The translations under genes and the position numbers were made by a program. This document shows, piece by piece, positions 37,091 to 48,619 of a DNA stretch of 64,000 nt (position 1 is its first letter; each line of letters opens with the position of its first letter). Below the pieces are notes generated by a model. That model was not told where the DNA came from, did not search any database, and saw only the letters and a list, made by a program, of their open reading frames with translations. Source of the DNA: Beroe forskalii (Eukaryota > Ctenophora > Nuda > Beroida > Beroidae); assembly GCA_011033025.1 (NCBI GenBank), contig WFMF01000222.1, positions 62,001-126,000 of the forward strand, given 5' to 3'.

Positions 37091-39658
37091 TTAAGGAAAG
37101 ATTCCCAACTCTTGAAGAGCAATGTCACCAAAATCGTCAAAGTCGTTATCGTCCATTTCCTCGTTCATAGCCTCCATCAAATCCGCTGAAAAGTTAAATT
37201 GACGTGTTACTGTTATTTCCTGGCAACGCCAATGCTCCAGCTGATTATGAATGATACTTCAATATCGAGCTGTTTGCAATTATTACGTTGAAAGTACGAG
37301 CTTCAATTTGCGCGTCTTTTGTATGCGCGGCTTCAGCTTGCTGATGCTCGGCGTACACAAAAGCCGCGCAACATGCAGTTTTATCGGGAAGGAAACAGGG
37401 AACTTCCGAACTTACGTGGAAGCAAGAAAGCTTCGCTGATAGCTTTCTTCGCGTCTACGCTATCAGTAGCACTCAGCACGATTCCGGCTGTCGTAGCGCT
37501 GCTCGCGTTCTCAAACTGAAGATTGTTCCGGCCAAAAACTTCAGCTCGTTCGTGCCGAATCTGAAACGTTTGGTGATGCACTATGCAGTCTTCAGAGTGC
37601 AACTCGACATTGAAATCTTTTGAACAGTCAAAATCATCCAACAATTATAACTTATAGTTATAATAAAAAACATAATCCACGGCCCACGCCTATCGGGCCC
37701 ATTAACCATTAATCAGCGCACAAGTTGACCATTAACTCGGTAAAACTTGCGCCCTGATTGGTGTGTTAAATGTGTATTAAATGTGTGCAAACCGCTCGAT
37801 AACGGGAGAGATCGAAAACGACCTGCGGATTTACTGTTGGGGCGACAACTTTCTACATAGAGTCTGTCGAAAGCACACAACTTTGCGCATCTTTTTCGAG
37901 CCTCCCGGCTATCGAGTGATCTGCGTAATGACTATTTCAGGGTCCTTTAATTTTTCAACTGACCTCGGCTTCATCAAGGAATCCCGACGGAGACACACTC
38001 ACAGGTGTCCCAGTTAGGACTAACTGGGACATCTGTGTCCCAATCGGAATTCTTGAATACTGCCCTTACCTCTATGTAGAGAGGCAGCTCGTGAATGGAT
38101 CGTGTCATGGTCCACTCCTGTCCGACAGAGATGATGGTGGTGGCAGAGGGCCGGTCCGAGGCGTTCACCTTCCTGTTGTTCTGATTCAGAATAACCAGCT
38201 GAAACAGGAGTTAGTTAGTGGAGATGGAATGCTGTGGAAGGGATGCTAGGTCTCAAGGGATGCAGGTGTCACCAGTTCGAGAAATAATTATTCTGAAATA
38301 ACTGATCCACAGGGTTCAGTGAGAAATCAGTATCACGCACGTACAAATGGCGGTCGAGAGGAAATCTCAGGCGTTTTCAGAACTCGCAACATCTAATTAT
38401 GCATCACTTACAGATATCAGATGTGATCTACAAGCTTAAAATACAGACTATTTGAAAGGGGAGTGTTTTTCAACTCACGTTTCCGGCCATTTCAAGGTAG
38501 GAAATGTAGCTGAAGATGGTGGTTCTAGAACCAGAGCGTTTCATGTGTCGAGCTCCTCCTTGGTTGCTATGTCCCACATACGTCTGAGAAGTGCAGGGGT
38601 TTATAAACACGACTTCGTCAAAAGATTATTACTTCTTCATACCACAATATTATTACTACCTAACCGCCTATTTTCAGACAGAGATAAAGGGTCGTGAAGT
38701 TAAAAGTTGAGATGTGAAAAGTCGCATGTTACATGGCGTATGCCCCAAAACTCGATGAAATTACAACTTACAAGACAATTGCTGATCATTTGAATATCAT
38801 TGCATTTTTGACAAATCATATTTGAAAATTCTTTGAATTCCTACCCTAGCTCGACTCTGCCTGGTGGCCATGATGTTGAAGTGGAGGTCGCTGGACAGCA
38901 GAATCCCACGATTGAAGTTCTTTAGGGCATCCTCTAGGTCTGAGTCAACGTTACTTTGTATCTGCGAAAATTCACAATAGTTAATTTATTATCAGGGTAT
39001 GAAGAAATTAATGGTAAACGGAGGTCAAATTATTATTTTTTTAAAAGTTGAAGTTAACAAAAAATGTCATGCCCCCCATGGTGATAATATTTGGAACTGA
39101 ATCAGCGTTATATTCGTCTTAGAACTTTAGAAAGGTAGGACAAGCAAAAACCAGTGGAATAACTCTAATTCGACTGAAGGCCGAAACGGTCTTTTTCACG
39201 GATTGAAACCATCCTTCAGTAGTCCTACCTTTCAGTACTCAATAAAAGTTCAAACCAAATTTGTCACAATTAAAACTCAAAACAAGATAAGTTATTCTAG
39301 ACAATTTCCCCACTGCATGAATTTTACCTCGCACAGAAGTAGCTTCTTAGCGTCCATGGATCCTTTTCCATACGTCCTTTCACACTCTTCCTCGCTTATC
39401 ATATTGAAATCAACTTCACACGTGTCACTGAACAACGAAATTAACTTCACAATATGTGTAACTAAACACAGATCAACCATTTCGGTCTCCGTTGCCCATT
39501 TAAACAAATAATGAAACTGAAAGCTCCAAACTACAAACCGGATCTGCACATTATAAAAACATATATTTGTTAATCTTACCTGTATATGAGTAATCCACCC
39601 AAGAGATCAGCCTTACTTTCACACAACACGTTACCTCTACTGAACACTGTTACGTTAA
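37091..39658 (-). CDS. Unrecognised multi-exon gene, 3' part, acidic C-terminus
   Basis: Seven exons join with consistent phases: 39580-39658, 39328-39427, 38845-38961, 38479-38583, 38070-38198, 37416-37560 and 37091-37185. The product reads NVTVFSRGNVLCESKADLLG, then ISEEECERTYGKGSMDAKK, IMATRQSRARTYVGHSNQGG, SGSRTTIFSYISYLEMAGN, NRKVNASDRPSATTIISVGQ, and ends in an acidic tail MNEEMDDNDFDDFGDIALQE. About 280 residues are visible with no start, so 5' exons are missing. A candidate upstream exon is 45520-45585, whose phase fits. I do not recognise the family; it looks soluble, without signal peptide or membrane segment. The consistent phases and consensus splice sites make a real gene likely. 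Confidence 0.7.
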
Positions 39659-39837
39659 CTGAAACGAAACCAGTCAGCTTTACACCCTTTTTTCCGAGTT
39701 ATTGCAGTGCGATAACACTCGGCTCCTACTCAAGAGCCTATCATATAACGTACTGAACCCCGATGGGGCGACATAACATCTCTGTAAACTGATTTCGGGG
39801 ATCGGGTCGTTGAATGATTACAATTATAATGATTACT

Positions 39838-42800
39838 TTATTTATTCTCTTTTGACTCAATGGTACTACTACAAATGTAATCGATGTCAGTAAACTGACC
39901 TATACAGGAGCTGTCGAAAGAGTTCTGTTCCTGGAACAGTATGGCCTGAGCCCACGGTGGGGCCGTGGCCAGCTCGTAGGGGAGCAAATGACTGCTGTCC
40001 TGCGGCGCATCGGAGTACGGCGGGGAGAGACTCGTCACTGAGGAATGTGAAATGTCACTAAGGAATGTAAAATGTCACCGAGGAATATGAAATGTTACTG
40101 AGGAATGTAATATTTTACTGAGGAATGTGAAATGTCACTGAGGAATGTGAAATGTCACTGAGGAATGTGAAATGTCACTGAGGAATGTGAAGTGTCACTA
40201 AGGAATGTGAAATGGCGGGTAAATTCCACATTGAGAAAATAATTTTAGGCTGGTTTATCAAAACAGTAGCACTGCTGGTTAACTAGACACCATGAGTGAA
40301 ACTTTTGGTTCAATATCTCTGATTTTGAAGTCGTGGAGGGTATTATCAGCTGATTTTGAGCTGGTAGATTGTAAAAGTTAATAGGTTTCTCAAGACCATA
40401 AGTAATACTATTAGAATTCATACATAGTTTCGCCTCATTCCTAAAATACCCACGTGAAGGAGAGAAGTGAGCAGAGCTTGTATTGGAGGAGACAACAGAT
40501 GGTACACCCCTGTTTGTATCAGGGAAAGCCGAATACGAGGAACTACTGCTGTGGCGTTTTCCTTGGTGACCAGGGCTACCATGGTATGATGTGGCGTTAC
40601 CATGGTTACCAGGACTACCAGTACCACCTTGGTATGCAGGGTCGTTACCATGGTAACCAAGCACTTTGTTTTCTGAAGCACGTCGTCTCTCTTTGTTGCT
40701 TTCTGTTCCAACACCAATATGTGTTAACTGGTTATCTGCCCCATGGTTAGTTAATTTGCTGTCTGCGCCAGAATGAGTTAATTTGCTGTCTGCGCCAGAC
40801 TGAGTTAACGTATTATTGTTCAAGTAGTAGCTGTTGTCAAGGAACGCTGTGACGTCATCCTGACACACCGCACTTCGATTTGAATCTTCGTCCACGTAGA
40901 TTACGGAGGGAGTCATCAGATTAGCCGGGCTGCAAAAATCATCGATATTTCCTTCTGAAATAAGGTTTTGAGTAGAGATTTCAAAGCGAGTGAAAATGTT
41001 CTAAATGGCATCACGATAAAAACATCTAAATATTATCTACCGTGCCAAGGAAAAGAGATGCAGAAATCGCTGACATGTGAACCGATGAAGAGAACATACA
41101 TAGACGCCTGCCTATCGAGTGAAGACCCGTGGCTTATAGGACAAGGGTCTATTCCAATATGGACCCAATCAGGCAAGGGTCTATTATATATGAAAAAACC
41201 GATGAAAAAGTCAGAAACACGGTCAATAGTAATTCTGTAGAACCATGCCAGAGTATAAAAACTCACTTAGTTGCAAGTGTAGCTCTCCCTTACCGGAGAA
41301 TGTCTTACAGAGCTCATTTCGTGAGTTGACTATGGCCCGGAATGTACCTGAATAGGAATGTTGAAATTACAGAATTTAAATCTTAGATAAGACATTGGAT
41401 TAAAGCTTTAAAGTTAGAATGATGAAAATATAGGCTTTCTCATGATCCTCTTATGTGAATTCAATATACAGTGAATTCTTATTGAGAGTAGATATTATTG
41501 CAAAATTCTGTACCACTGAGCGTTAGCTGGAAGCAGTAGAAATTGATGTTTACCATCTCAAATTACATCTGGTTGGTACTTACTACTAGATAGATTTTAA
41601 TGTTTTATAAACAAGAAATGGCCAGAAATCTAAAATCCGCGGGTAGTTAACTTCTGGCCATTTGGTCAGAAATGCTTTTGGGGACCAAACTCAAAATTGT
41701 GCAATTGTTGGTACATATGTCTAGGCCACCGTGGCCGAACTCTAATCTGAGAATCTTGTTTTCCATTACTATTATATCAGGGGTGAACCCCCAATCTATC
41801 CTTCATGATTGAGTATACCTACAGGTCAGTGATCTTTAATCAAACTGACCATATCATACAGAGTATCGTAGTATCGTTGCAGCCCCCCCAATCCTGGCAT
41901 GAGATGTTTTACCTTTCATGGTGCTGGGAGAACGGTTCTGATCGTAGTTCAGGCCTTTCCGGTACTTGTGCCAGCAGTAGATCACACCCAGCTCCTCCAA
42001 CGGCATCTCATCTGCAAGGAATCATTTAATTCATTGGACAATTTATTGCTGACTTACTTATACTATAACAGATTTATTTATACACTATATATTTTGAATA
42101 TTCTGTATTTTAATGAAAATTAATTGAATATCAGGGATCTCAATCCTGAAGCCACACTAACAAGACATGATCATCAATGAAGGACCACCTGTAGCCCTGG
42201 GCCAAGGTATGCAAAGCTTCTTCTTCTCAACATCCAGCCACCTCAACCCCTCATGGTGTCCTATCGTGATCTGAAGGGCGATAAATGTTAAAACATATTG
42301 TAGCTGTTGCTTTGTTGCTTGCATGACCCTTGTTTTCAAAATTTCCTCCTTCGAAAATTTTAGGGGGGCCCAATTCTAGAATGTAATGAACATGACTTAT
42401 ATAGCACAGTTGCATTTTTATGCTTGTGGAAATTCAGGTTCCCACTAGCTCAAAAATCTGTGAAATGGCATGACTGTCCGACACGTATTTTAACGAATTT
42501 CTGCCATTACGTGAAAACTCACAGTTGATGCTAAGATACAACAGATCATTACCACACCACACATTACCACACCACTCACTACCACACCACCCACTACCAC
42601 ACCACCCACTACCACACCACTCATTACCACACCACTCATTACCTCACCAATCATTACCACACCACTCACTACCACACCACTCATTACCACACCACTCATT
42701 ACCACACCACTCATTACCACACCACTCATTACCACACCACTCATTACCACACCACTCACTACCACGCCACTCATTACCACATTGAACTCATTACCACACC

Positions 42801-43303
42801 ACTCATAACCACACCACTCATAACCACACCACTCATTACCTCACCACTCATTTCCACACCACTCATTACCACACCACTCATTACCACACCACTCATTACT
42901 CAACCACCCATTACCACACCACTCATTACCACACCACTCACTACCACACCACTCATTACCATACCACTCATTACCGCACCACTCATTACCACACCACTCA
43001 TTACCACACCACTCATTACCACACCACTCATTACCACACCACTCGTTGCCACACCTCTCATTAAGTCATAACCACACCAATCATTATCATAACCACACCA
43101 CTCATTACCACACCACTCATTACCATACCACTCACTACCACGCCACTCATTACCACGCCACTCATTACACCACACCCTTCATTACCACACCACTCATTAC
43201 CACTTATTACCACACCCCTCAATCTTACCTCGTTAATGAGCCATCGGGTGAAATTCATCTGGCCATCAGGCTTGAGGGCCCCAGACATCTGCATGTGATC
43301 CAT
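39838..43303 (-). CDS. Interferon regulatory factor (IRF)-family transcription factor
   Basis: Six exons join with matching phases: 43229-43303 (ATG 43301-43303), 42189-42270, 41913-42011, 41294-41347, 40454-40954 and 39838-40037, giving about 336 residues. The N-terminal DNA-binding domain (about 17-100) shows the IRF tryptophan pattern: FTRWLINE (Trp21), GLRWLD (Trp36), CIPWPRA (Trp48), YCWHKYRKG (Trp66), then STMKGTFRAIVNSRNE for the recognition helix. The family's usual fourth Trp and the TWK Trp are absent. The rest is low complexity (Gly/Ser/His/Asn) and ends in PPYSDAPQDSSHLLPYE and an acidic/aromatic tail. I see no IAD domain. If the donor at 40452 is unused, the frame instead ends at 40245, giving another C-terminus. 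AATAAA overlaps the stop. IRFs control antiviral and developmental genes in animals. Confidence 0.8.
40040..40215. repeat. 20-bp tandem repeat in last IRF intron
   Basis: Eight or nine copies of CTGAGGAATGTGAAATGTCA lie directly beside the acceptor of the final IRF exon. The acceptor itself (CATTCCTCAG) is a copy of the unit, so the 3' splice site may derive from the repeat. Confidence 0.85.
42545..43215. repeat. 15-bp CATTACCACACCACT minisatellite in IRF intron 1
   Basis: About 670 bp of CATTACCACACCACT units with small variants fill most of the intron between IRF exons 1 and 2. ORFs on both strands (HTLPHHSLPHH, SGVVMSGVV) are artefacts. Confidence 0.95.
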
Positions 43304-43757
43304 CGTAGTGTGACACTTCAGTCTGTGACACTCCCCTTACAGTGACACTCAACTTCAGTCTGTGACACTCCCCTTACAGTGATGGAGGGACGAATTACTT
43401 AATTTGCATTTAAACCTAGAAATAAGAAAAATAGGGATCGATAACATGGGAGGAGGGGATGAGTCCGAGCAAAAATTGTTCACGTAAAATATGTGATTGT
43501 GAACGGTCTTGCCCTCGACAGTCCGAACATGCAATTATGACTTGCAATGCGGCACTTCTGACCCATAATCAAAAGTTAGCGCCGCACTGTATTATGAGCA
43601 CGAAAAAGCACAATATACCGCCAAACACAAACCTTTACACAAACCAAATACATGATCAGCATAATACGAACATACTACATAGCACTAGGACATATAACTC
43701 ATGAGAACTTTTCATAATATGAACGCAAAAATAACTTTCTAAATCTAACTTTGAGTA

Positions 43758-45246
43758 TGGTGGCCCAGCAGGCTCACTTTTTTTCACATGTGTTTTTTGT
43801 GTTTTAGGCGAAAAAACACTAAAAACGTGTTTTAGACACAAAAATCATATAATTTTTACAAAGTAAGTTTTTTCATGAAATTTGTGTTTTAGACGCATTT
43901 TTAGTGTTTTTTGTGTTTTAGACGCGTTTTTAGTGTTTTTTGTGTTTTAGACACGTTTTTCATGTTTTTTCTGTTTTAGACACATTTTTCTCGACGGGCG
44001 ATGTCCGTCCCTTTCTTCTGACTTGTTGTTGACCGAAGGCGCAAAGTGACGTCCAAATGTGGAACGTTGCGCCGCGCGCGCGAGGGTAGGGTAACATCCT
44101 ACGACATTTTTCATGAAATTTGTGTTTTAGACGCATTTTTACTGTTTTTTGTGTTTTAGACACGTTTTTCATGTTTTTTGTGTTTTAGACACATTTTTAG
44201 TGTTTTTCTGTCTAAAAACATAAAAATTCATGAAAAACGCGTCTAAAACACAAAACATGTAAAAAAGTGAGCCTGTTGGGCCATGAGTGCTACAGAGTTG
44301 CCAGGCGTTGCCTGGCCCCCTCGCGCGCGCACCCCGTGCAGACAACGTCTGGCAAGCCCTAACCAGGTGTTTCCCCTAACCAGGTTTAGCGCTTGCCGCG
44401 CCGCGCACTCCGTGCGCGTAACCAGGGTCCTGGTTAGGGCAACATAGGTGTGTGTACGCGCCCGCGCCGCGCGCTTCCCTACGGAGAAGGCGCGACGATA
44501 ACAGGGGTATACGTGTTTAGCAAACCAAGACCCTGCTTACGCCTACAGGTGCGCACGTTGCAGCAAGCGCTACCGGTACCCCAGGTTAGAGGAAGGCAAT
44601 TTCCCCTAACCAGGGGTGTCGATACTCTGTGCGCGTAACCAGGGCCCTGGTTAGGGCAAGAAGGCAATTTATCCTTCGAGTTTCGACGAAGTTTCATTTA
44701 ATTTATAACCAAGGGCGTCGCGCGACGTTTAACGCGCCGCAGACATTGTTCACGCGCGAAACTAGGGTCCTGGTTAGGGCAAGCATCTATCTGGTGGGGT
44801 GAAGTTTTCACGGTTCACCTTGGTTACGAACGGAGTAGGTGCCACGGCGCGTTAAGCGCGACTGGCGACACCCTTTGTTACACTCATGGCCCAACAGGCT
44901 CACTTTTTTTACACGTGTTTTTGTGTTTTAGACGCGTTTTTCATGAATTTTATGTTTTAGACAGAAAAAACACTAAAAATGTGTCTAAAACAGAAAAAAC
45001 ATGAAAAACGTGTCTAAAACACAAAAAACACTAAAAATGTGTCTAAAACACAAAAACCACTAAAAACGCGTCTAAAACACAAAAAACACTAAAAATGCGT
45101 CTAAAACACAAATTTCATGAAAAAACTTACTATGTAAAAATTATATGATTTTTGTGTCTAAAACACGTTTTTAGCGTTTTTAGCGTTTTTTTCGCCTAAA
45201 ACACAAAAAACACATGTGAAAAAAAGTGAGCCTGCTGGGCCACCAT
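43758..45246. mobile_element. Composite foldback element flanked by 10-bp duplication
   Basis: The outer ends TGGTGGCCCAGCAGGCTCAC and its complement are inverted and flanked by the direct repeat ACTTTGAGTA (43748-43757, 45247-45256), a length fitting Mutator-like elements. Each arm is itself bounded by GGCCCARCAGGCTCACTTTT (inner ends at about 44263-44290 and 44884-44905) and filled with GTGTTTTAGACACGTTTTTA units. Between the arms (44290-44880) is CpG-rich sequence with several AACCAGGGTCCTGGTT palindromes. No transposase is seen. Confidence 0.8.
44400..44790. repeat. GCGCGTAACCAGGGTCCTGG modules (three copies)
   Basis: The palindrome-centred module GCGCGTAACCAGGGTCCTGG plus TTAGGGCAA occurs near 44413, 44634 and 44757. 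Related copies lie near 35980 and 36295. Also here: CATAGGTGTGTGTACGCGC (44445), which recurs several times in 55-56.4 kb. Confidence 0.8.
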
Positions 45247-45519
45247 ACTTTGAGTACGGGGATTATTCTTCAAAGACAAAAATAGGTCATCATTCTATCA
45301 TTCTAAACCATGAACATGACGTAACTATCAGTATCAACGGCCAAAAGTTCGAACCAGCTGCAATAGGCCGAGAAAAATAAATAGAGAAGAGGGGCGTTAT
45401 ATGGTGTCTTATTTATAAGAACAATTTCCATTTCCAAAAATGGCTTGTGGATTTAAAAATTGTTGCGGCAAACATACTCGTCTCCCATACTCTGTGCTGT
45501 AGTATGTAGATAAAAATAC

Positions 45520-45585
45520 CTGCATTCTGTAACTCAGAAAACGAAATGATGCATTCCTTCACGAGCTGCAATTTCAGTTTCACAT
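45520..45585 (-). CDS. Candidate exon of the 37-39.7-kb gene
   Basis: The segment between an acceptor (CTGCAG) and donor (CAG|GTATTT) reads VKLKLQLVKECIISFSELQN. Its outgoing phase matches the exon at 39580-39658, giving SELQNAVNVTVFSRG. If correct, the whole IRF gene lies in an intron of that gene on the same strand. This rests on frame and splice signals only. A longer exon reaching to about 45610 is also possible. Confidence 0.35.
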
Positions 45586-45749
45586 CTGCAGGTTGCAGCA
45601 GCGATTTGGACCAGGAAATGTGAATTCCGGCACATCACATCATCTCTCTTTCATCATCATATCCACTTAACACCAATCATGCATCTGAAATGAGACGGTC
45701 ATTAATATTTTAATTTTATTTTACAGAAATTTGTCGGTCGCAGTTCGAA

Positions 45750-46060
45750 CTTCAATTTCATTACTCCATGTTACGGAGCCTTATTTTGCGCGCGCAAGCG
45801 CGCCTCTTCAGAGACTTCAGAGCCTCTTCAGAGACTTTTCTACGAAAAGCGCGCGCAAGCGCGAACAAACAGGGACACGTAACATGTGGTAACAATTTCA
45901 TTAATTTCAATTTGCGCGTCTTTTCGTGCGCGGCGTTCAGCATCCACTTCCAGGCAAAATGATAATGTTAGAGTTACTGTTATCTATACGCCGCGCAAAC
46001 TTGAAGTTTAAGATAAGAAATCAAAAAATAAGATTTAGCCGCGCACACAAAAGACTCACA
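45750..46060. repeat. CpG-rich dispersed module
   Basis: ACTCCATGTTACGGAGCC followed by TTATTTTGCGCGCGCAAGCG at 45763-45800 recurs almost exactly at 56344-56390 and, diverged, at 36608. TTTGCGCGTCTTTTCGTGCG (45911) recurs near 37308. No gene is present. Confidence 0.7.
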
Positions 46061-46411
46061 AAGTGAAGTTCGAACTGCCCCTGTGTCACTAATGGGAAAA
46101 ACATTTCAAAAGAATTTTGAATCAGCCAGAAAAAGCCGAAGAGAGGTCAATAATTGATTCAAATTTCTGGTTCATGTTCATACGAAGAAGCCACGATAGT
46201 CTGACACGAAAGTAAAACAAAAGTCTGAAAATGGCATTGAAAATGAGTGAAATCAGTTGAAATAATATCATATGTACACATTGACATACACTTGATACCC
46301 GAATTAAAGGGGAATTACTGGAGAAATTGCTATTGATCTTGTTAAAAGTCGAAGTGAGTTGAGAAAATAAATGCTATCCTGCAATTCATAATTACAATCA
46401 GTATCAAGTCA

Positions 46412-46599
46412 TTAGGAACTAAAAGGAGCCAAATACAAGGCAATAATATCACTATCAGGTTTAGCGATTGAAAAAGGTACACCATGAACAAAATTCATTG
46501 TACAATTTCCTAAAAAGTAAAACATCTTTAGTGTTCTAACTTCTACGATTGCCTGGAGAGTATTTGGGCCCTTGGAGCTGTCAAATATTACGGCAGCTA
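46412..46599 (-). other. Possible terminal exon, unrecognised
   Basis: After an acceptor-like CCAACAG the frame reads AAVIFDSSKGPNTLQAIVEV, then GVPFSIAKPDSDIIALYLAP and stops. The composition looks coding, but there is no partner exon or family match. It could be an alternative 3' exon of an upstream gene or a decayed element. Confidence 0.25.
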
Positions 46600-46891
46600 C
46601 TGTTGGCAATTAGAAAAGGTAACTAAGAGCGTGCCAAATCATGATCCATTCACCTAACGTGCAACTGAATATAACAAGATCTCTGATTTTATCTCATATC
46701 ATAGATTTAAAGCTCTGTAAAATTTTGTTGAACACACGATTCTATATATTTAGTTTAATTTAGCATAAGATTAAATATAACTTCATATTAAACTGCTTCT
46801 ATAAATTCATCGGGACTTTCGTCCGCAGTAATGCGTCATAGCTTTACTTTTATCAAGCTCTGTCTAACAAACTACATAATATAACTATAGA

Positions 46892-46988
46892 GGGACCGTT
46901 CCCATATTCAGAAATCATCGAGGTGGAAAAAGGGGGTAAAAATCGGCCAAAAATTGATTACTTACTTACGTAATATGTGAACGGTCCC
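46892..46988. mobile_element. MITE, GGGATCGTTCACATATTACG family (copy 1)
   Basis: A short element has inverted ends (GGGACCGTTCCCATATT and AATATGTGAACGGTCCC) and an interior AATCGGCCAAAAATTGATTA shared with copies at 49925-50080 and 53755-53914. 46990-47560 shows nothing else. Confidence 0.7.
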
Positions 46989-47570
46989 ATATTGTATTAT
47001 GTATACAATATACATATCAAATTTCTGAATTGTGTTCGCTAAAAGTTCCCTCTGAAAGACATATAATAAACCATAAAAACTGCAAGAACGTGTAAATATA
47101 ATATTTTAGCTAATATTGAAGAGTCTCTTTGAGATCCTTGCAACATGACTTTTAAACCTTCTCAGTTCGAGAGTTGACAGGTCAGTAAGAAATGGGAAAT
47201 CAATTTCATGGAGATTTTGTAGCAATCCATGGAATTATCATTCTGAGGAGTCATTCTGAGGGCATTTCCAACTTCCAGGGGCCTTTTGCAGAGAGATTTA
47301 AACTACTGAGAGAGCTACTACACACACATACACATGAATAAAATGATCCGTGAATCTGTGTAGTATGTACACTGTACAAGATACATGATGTATAATGTAT
47401 ATTAATGTACATTGCACACTGGATCAGGATGGAAGTGCAGGGAACATATGATTATACTGCGCATAGATTCCTCTATGTATGGATTTCTCTGTAAATTATG
47501 TAGATTTCTTCATTAATATATTGTGTAGATTGCTCTATGGATTCTGTGTAAGAAAGTGAAGCACCGTTCA

Positions 47571-48401
47571 TCAGCTGTGCTCAGCGCTCAGTTTACTGAA
47601 CTGAACAGGGGCAGCGATGATATTGTTATCTTCGTAGGCAGCCTCGCTGTCACTGTCTTCATCCCGACCCGCTGAGTTCAACGGGTTTACGATTACCTGC
47701 AGAATTCATAGTTAATTTCACAGAATAAACTTGTATCTGAATTATAAAATCATCAGGTGCCTCCTTTGATTTTTCTTCTTTTTTAATATTTTTTTTGTTA
47801 AAACCTACTTAATCTTATCTTGATGATAATGGTTCAAACTGCGAAAAACAGCAATTTATACTTTATTACTTACATCGCCTCCGCCATCGTCGTCGTAAAT
47901 AGAATTCCTGACGTCAGGCGGCAATTCCTCTTCCTCGTCTTCACTTTCCAGCTGAGAAATGAGAGGGTTATAATACTCGTTTAGCAATGGGGTAGTTTCA
48001 AATACTACCGTGGGAAAATTATACAACTGCGACCGTGAAACATTTTCACATTTTCAGTTACAAAGAGGCGAGATAAGAGAAAGAAAGAGTATTAGCACCT
48101 TTGCTTCGCGGCATATAACTATTACGCCGTGCATGGGAACTATTATATGTATTGCATAGAATGTTACTTTGTGCGCTGTCACGCGCCGCAGAAAGAACTT
48201 ACGAGCGGCGCTTTAAAACGCCCAAACACTCCTCCCAGTACTCAGATCGACCCTGATCTCGCTGTCGTTGACAGAACTCTCCTCGCTGCTGCCGAGCGAG
48301 GATCTCCGGGCCCTCATGCTGGCTCGGAGTTGCTGGATGGGGAAACCATCCATCGCATCGTCCACTTCCATGTCTAGGTGACTGTACGGGATAGCGATTA
48401 T
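47571..48401 (-). CDS. Unrecognised gene, acidic C-terminal exons
   Basis: Three exons are visible. 47874-47951 and 47571-47696 join in phase 0 with consensus sites and read ESEDEEEELPPDVRNSIYDD then VNPLNSAGRDEDSDSEAAYE, ending KLSAEHS. Upstream, an exon beginning at 48401 reads IIAIPYSHLDMEVDDAMDGF then RSSLGSSEESSVNDSEIR; its donor is unclear (AGG|GTCGAT keeps phase 0, the stronger GTAAGT at about 48202 does not). The acidic, serine-rich tail resembles a CK2-phosphorylated regulatory end. No domain is recognised and the 5' part is missing. Confidence 0.55.
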
Positions 48402-48619
48402 CTGAAACATTAGAAGTCTGGGCTAGTGCTTGCAACCAACATATCCCGGAAGGTTCAGGATATGCGCTTGAAGCCCGTATGGTTTTTCAATTTTGATGGC
48501 AGACAAAGAAGCAATATTTCAAAGTGTGATACGAGGAAATTCATTTCAGAGACAGGGTTGTAAAGTGTCACATATCGTCTATCGTATGGTGGTCATTTCA
48601 GCAATTCTGTATTTGCAGA

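Noticed and set aside
39428..39543. Exon extending upstream to 39543 (IRFVVWSFQFHYLFKW)
   Set aside because: Open, but its phase with the well-supported exon 39580-39658 gives a stop; the acceptor at 39428 restores the frame.
42490..43303. His/Pro and Val/Met/Gly repeat ORFs
   Set aside because: Artefacts of the 15-bp minisatellite inside IRF intron 1.
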